Assembly (NCBI RefSeq): GCF_001704275.1
Contig: NZ_CP011533.1
Span: forward strand, 8,556,001 to 8,620,000
Origin: Streptomyces noursei ATCC 11455
GTDB taxonomy: Bacteria; Actinomycetota; Actinomycetes; Streptomycetales; Streptomycetaceae
Length of the DNA: 64,000 nt
Reading direction: 5' to 3'
Shown here: positions 61,461 to 64,000 of the stretch, piece by piece
Layout: every line of letters begins with the position of its first letter
How positions within the stretch are numbered: position 1 is the first letter of the stretch
Made by a program: the position numbers and the translations under genes
The notes under the pieces: generated by a model
Databases searched by the model: none
What the model saw: only the letters and a program-made list of their open reading frames with translations
What the model was told of the DNA's origin: nothing

Positions 61461-61877
61461 CTAGGCATCGTGATCCTGCGCGGCGGGCCAGCCGGTGGTG
61501 CGCCAGTTGCGGCGTTCCGCCTCGTCCCCCTGGCCCGGGCGGGCACCGTGGGCGGTGCGGGCGGCGGTCAGGTCGGCGTGCACCGGGATGGGCGGGCAGT
61601 CTCCGGGCGGGACGAGGGAGCCGTCGGCGGGGATCGCGGCCAGTTCCAGGGGGCGGCCCGCCGCGGTGAGGCGACGTGCGGCGTCGACGAGGGCCAGCTG
61701 ACCCTCGCTCGACCAGTTGCGCAGTTCGCTCAGGTCGACGATGACCGGGCCGGTGCCCCGGGCCAGTACCCAGCCGACTGCTCCGGTGAACCGGTGGGCG
61801 GCCTCCGGGCCCAGGTAGCCGGCGACGGACAGGACGCCGAGGTTCTCCTCGACGGTGTAGTGCCATTCGATGGTCAC
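61461..61877 (-). CDS. STAS-domain protein
   Basis: A 138-residue protein. The STAS core includes LGVLSVAGYLGPEAAHRFTGAVGWVLARGTGPVIVDLSELRNWSSEGQLALVDAARRLTAAGRPLELA. The usual phosphorylated Ser of anti-sigma antagonists (DxSGV) is replaced by NWSSEG, so an active phosphosite may still be Ser in SSEG. GTG 61877 follows AAGGGAG. The next gene upstream is a kinase-like ATPase. Confidence 0.85.
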   Translation of the reverse strand: MTIEWHYTVEENLGVLSVAGYLGPEAAHRFTGAVGWVLARGTGPVIVDLSELRNWSSEGQLALVDAARRLTAAGRPLELAAIPADGSLVPPGDCPPIPVHADLTAARTAHGARPGQGDEAERRNWRTTGWPAAQDHDA

Positions 61878-61908
61878 GATGAACTCCCTTGCGCGGGCGG
61901 TCTGTCGG

Positions 61909-62334
61909 TCACAGGGGGAGGCTGATCCAGATGCCCTTTCCCGCGACCGCGGTACTCGTGCGAACGACTGCTGTGCCGCCCAGGTCGCAGACGAGTTCCC
62001 TGACCATGGCCAGACCGCCGCCGGTGCTGTCGACCGGCCCGTCCAGCGGCGGCTGGTAGGGATGCGTGTCATGGACGGCGAAGACCAGGCGTTCCTGGCT
62101 GGCCCCGTAGATCACCGTGACCTGCGGGGAGTGCGCGGCGGCGTGCCGGATGGTGTTGGTGACCAGCTCGCTGAGGATCAGCAGGGCCGGGTCCACGGTG
62201 GGATGGCGAAGGCCGATGCCCCAGCCGTTCAGGGTCAGTTCGGCGGTCTCGCGGGCTATCCGGACGGCGCAGGGTGCGGCGGGCAGGGTGAGCACGTGCC
62301 GGTAGGGCAACGCGGTCAGGGGTGCGAACATCAT
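61909..62334 (-). CDS. Anti-sigma-factor-like ATP-binding protein (HATPase)
   Basis: A 141-residue GHKL ATPase: ILSELVTNTIRHA (N-box), VHDTHPYQPPL (G1 with Asp), GGGLAMVRELV (G2). This is the pattern of RsbW/SpoIIAB-like kinases in Streptomyces regulatory networks. ATG 62334 overlaps the stop of the PNPOx-like gene. It is followed 31 bp later by the STAS gene, making a kinase-antagonist pair. Confidence 0.9.
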   Translation of the reverse strand: MMFAPLTALPYRHVLTLPAAPCAVRIARETAELTLNGWGIGLRHPTVDPALLILSELVTNTIRHAAAHSPQVTVIYGASQERLVFAVHDTHPYQPPLDGPVDSTGGGLAMVRELVCDLGGTAVVRTSTAVAGKGIWISLPL

Positions 62335-62738
62335 GCCTCCGCGCCGGCCAGGCGGAAGCCGGTGATCGTCTGGGGGCGGAACCGCAGGAGCGTGTCGTGC
62401 GGACCGTGCGTCCAACCGGCCAGGCTGCGTCGGTAGTGCGCCGCCTCGTGGGGATCGCGGAGCACGTCGACGGGGCCGGTGAGGGCGACGGTCCAGCCGG
62501 TGCCGGTCCTGGGATCGATCTCGTTCGCGGTGTAGGTCGCCGTCGGGGGAACCGCCGTGGCCGGCACGGGTGCACGCACGATCAGGCGGCCGTACTCCCA
62601 CACGTGCCGGGCGGGCCGGACGACGGCCCGTTCCCGTTGGACGTAGGCCAGCTGCCCCAGCGTGCTGCCTTCCAGCAGCCACAGCGCCTCTCCACCGGAG
62701 AGTTCCGTCATGGGCGAGGGGCCGGACGGCGTGTTCAT
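62331..62738 (-). CDS. Pyridoxamine 5'-phosphate oxidase-like flavin-binding protein
   Basis: A 135-residue split-barrel protein: EALWLLEGSTLGQLAYVQ, VWEYGRLIVRAP, WTVALTGPVDVL. These are typical of the short PNPOx-like proteins of actinobacteria that bind flavin, F420 or heme. ATG 62738 follows GAGGAACAC. It leads the operon PNPOx - ATPase - STAS, which suggests redox input to the regulatory pair, an inference from position only. Confidence 0.87.
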   Translation of the reverse strand: MNTPSGPSPMTELSGGEALWLLEGSTLGQLAYVQRERAVVRPARHVWEYGRLIVRAPVPATAVPPTATYTANEIDPRTGTGWTVALTGPVDVLRDPHEAAHYRRSLAGWTHGPHDTLLRFRPQTITGFRLAGAEA

Positions 62739-62890
62739 CGAACGTGTTCCTCGTGGCAGGTTGCGGCCTTCGGGGCGGGGCGGCGGGCGGAGGTCCGGGG
62801 CACTCCAGGTGGACGCGGGCGGCCTGCCGGGGTCGGTGCGGGCCGGCGGTGGCGAGGCGGTCGGGGGCCAGGCGCGGCCGATCCCCGACG

Positions 62891-63232
62891 TCATCGCGCA
62901 GCGCCCCCGGTTTCCCGCAACTCGGCGAGCAGTTCGTTCCGCCCGGCCAGCATCTCGGTCAGGATGCGCCGCGCCGCCTTCATCAGGTCCGCGACGTCTC
63001 CGCCGGCCAACTCATAGACGACCGTGGAGCCTTCCCGCGTTGCGGTGACGATCCCCGAGCGGCGCAGGACCGCCAACTGCTGGGACAGGCCCGAGGGCTC
63101 CACTTCGATCTCCGCGAGCAGGTCCCGTACGGGCTGGGGGCCGTCCTGCAGCAGTTCCAGCACCCGTATCCGCACCGGGTGCCCGAGCATGCGGAAGAAC
63201 TCGGCCTTGGCCTGGTACAGCGGAACAGACAT
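62891..63232 (-). CDS. ArsR-family regulator, copy 2
   Basis: A 113-residue paralogue of the 60887 gene: LYQAKAEFFRMLGHPVRIRVLELLQDGPQPVRDLLAEIEVEPSGLSQQLAVLRRSGIVTATREGSTVVYELAGGDVADLMKAARRILTEML. It too lacks the cysteine metal site. A near-perfect palindrome rich in A and T lies about 95 bases upstream, a probable self-binding site. Confidence 0.93.
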   Translation of the reverse strand: MSVPLYQAKAEFFRMLGHPVRIRVLELLQDGPQPVRDLLAEIEVEPSGLSQQLAVLRRSGIVTATREGSTVVYELAGGDVADLMKAARRILTEMLAGRNELLAELRETGGAAR

Positions 63233-63325
63233 GACCCCTCGGGCTTCCTGTGACGCCCCGCTCGGGGCGTCCGCGCAAGACCGTGTCCGCGGTTACGTAC
63301 GGACACAGCGGCTACAGCATCTAGC

Positions 63326-63347
63326 GAATTGCGAAATTTTGCAATTC
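63326..63347. promoter_or_regulatory. Candidate ArsR operator GAATTGC-N8-GCAATTC
   Basis: A 22-base palindrome with one internal mismatch (inner AAATTT), the typical shape of ArsR/SmtB sites, in a strongly A+T-rich island. It lies between arsR copy 2 and yjdM. A degenerate copy is at 63918-63933. Confidence 0.65.
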
Positions 63348-63390
63348 CTCATCGGATGGATGCGCGGACGCCCCGGGGGAGGGGCGGTGG

Positions 63391-63750
63391 TCAGGCCTTC
63401 TTGACCACGCTGGACTTCAGCTGCATGGCTCCGAAGCCGTCGATCTTGCAGTCGATGTCGTGGCCGTCCACCCCGTCGACCAGTCGGATGTTGCGCACCT
63501 TGGTGCCGGCCTTGATCCCCGAGGGGCTTCCCTTGACCTTGAGCGCCTTGACGACGACCACGGCGTCGCCGTCCTGCAGCACATTGCCGACGGAGTCCTT
63601 GACGACCCGCTCGCCGGCGGCGCCTCCACCCTCGGCATCGCTCTCCGTCGGGACCCATTCGTGGCCGCACTCGGGGCACACCACCAGGGCATTCAGTTCA
63701 TAGGTGTACTCACAGGAGCACTTGGGGCAAGGTGGGAGATTCTCGATCAT
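63391..63750 (-). CDS. yjdM: YjdM/PhnA zinc-ribbon protein
   Basis: A 119-residue protein with a zinc ribbon in [14 protein letters not shown] and [10 protein letters not shown], then the PhnA domain: [64 protein letters not shown]. The family is linked historically to phosphonate genes but its function is unclear; no phosphonate gene is adjacent. Ends 44 bases from the ArsR palindrome. Confidence 0.93.
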   Translation of the reverse strand: MIENLPPCPKCSCEYTYELNALVVCPECGHEWVPTESDAEGGGAAGERVVKDSVGNVLQDGDAVVVVKALKVKGSPSGIKAGTKVRNIRLVDGVDGHDIDCKIDGFGAMQLKSSVVKKA

Positions 63751-63917
63751 TCCGCCAGGCTAACCGGCGTCCGCCACGGCCGGAGCCGTAGGGGTGCGTC
63801 GCCTGGCCGCCTGGTGCGGGCATGCGTGGCGGGCGCATCCTGTCGCGCCCCGGGAGGGTAGCGGTTCGCGCGATCGGGCGCCATCGCCCTCCCGAGCGGC
63901 GGCCGGCCCCCATAGAC

Positions 63918-63933
63918 TTGCAGAGTTTTGTAA
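63918..63933. promoter_or_regulatory. Degenerate second ArsR-type site
   Basis: TTGCAGAGTTTTGTAA matches the inner 16 bases of the 63326 site at 12 positions. It lies between yjdM and a rightward start at 63981, both of which it could serve. Confidence 0.4.
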
Positions 63934-63980
63934 TTTGCTAGTTGCCATTATGGTCAACCACTCATGCGTGGAGGTCTCAG

Positions 63981-64000
63981 GTGGGCGGCTTCGCCGAAGC
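63981..64000 (+). CDS. Start of a rightward gene (truncated by the window)
   Basis: GGAGG six bases before GTG 63981 and seven codons (V-G-G-F-A-E-A) reach the window edge. Too short to identify. The call rests on the ribosome binding site only. Confidence 0.4.

Overview
The window is high-GC actinobacterial DNA, and its gene families point to Streptomyces or a close relative: CYP107-type P450, class F sortase, PucR and BldB-era style small regulators, DHA2 transporters, SpoIIE-type phosphatase, bL37 and many GTG starts. It reads as accessory chromosome: short operons, many one-gene units, and repeated evidence of gene decay and rearrangement. I see no rRNA, tRNA or CRISPR array.

Layout. Positions 1-5089 (minus strand, running off the left edge) hold a compact set: acyl carrier protein, ketosynthase III, cytochrome P450, a second divergent ketosynthase III, and an ABC1/UbiB-type kinase. 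It looks like part of a small acyl-derived natural product locus that I cannot assign to a known class. Positions 5.7-7.0 kb carry remnants of mobile DNA: an IS1182-like transposase tail, a serine-recombinase N-terminus fused in frame to an excisionase, and a 55-nt perfect palindrome. From 7 to 20.4 kb come single genes: flavin reductase, Tat-exported phosphodiesterase-like protein, a DNA alkylation repair operon (ogt - unknown - alkB), SnoaL-like protein, exported serine hydrolase, racemase, P450, AAA ATPase and a Mut7-C protein.

From 20.4 to 32.2 kb there is a HAD pseudogene, a secreted GYGRGDG-repeat protein next to a class F sortase, a solitary porphobilinogen deaminase, an AhpD-like protein, the 25-residue ribosomal protein bL37, a MarR-MFS operon whose transporter carries three C-terminal beta-sandwich repeats, and a lipoamide dehydrogenase. 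From 32.5 to 40.6 kb lie two redox/catabolic modules: aldo/keto reductase plus FMN reductase under a divergent XRE regulator, and PhyH dioxygenase - PucR regulator - Baeyer-Villiger monooxygenase - esterase, whose two monooxygenase-side promoters share the inverted repeat GTGCA-N3-TGCAC. The right edge of that module cuts into broken DUF3592, DUF4267 and hemerythrin genes.

From 41.6 to 53.3 kb there are small regulator-target pairs with visible palindromic operators (TetR/DUF1772, TetR/hydrolase-AKR, XRE/membrane protein, ArsR/IacB-SDR), a SpoIIE-type phosphatase, a ProC-like reductase and an aminoglycoside-phosphotransferase-like protein, separated by transposase, NB-ARC and AKR debris. From 53.9 to 64 kb come an actinobacterial sigma-like orphan with a small membrane partner, a lipoprotein, two tandem RNHCP-domain zinc proteins behind a long leader with a candidate upstream ORF, a GNAT enzyme, a TetR fragment, and a minus-strand stress group (ArsR, PNPOx-like, anti-sigma kinase-like ATPase, STAS, ArsR) plus yjdM. 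Functions are inferred from sequence alone; none was checked against a database.
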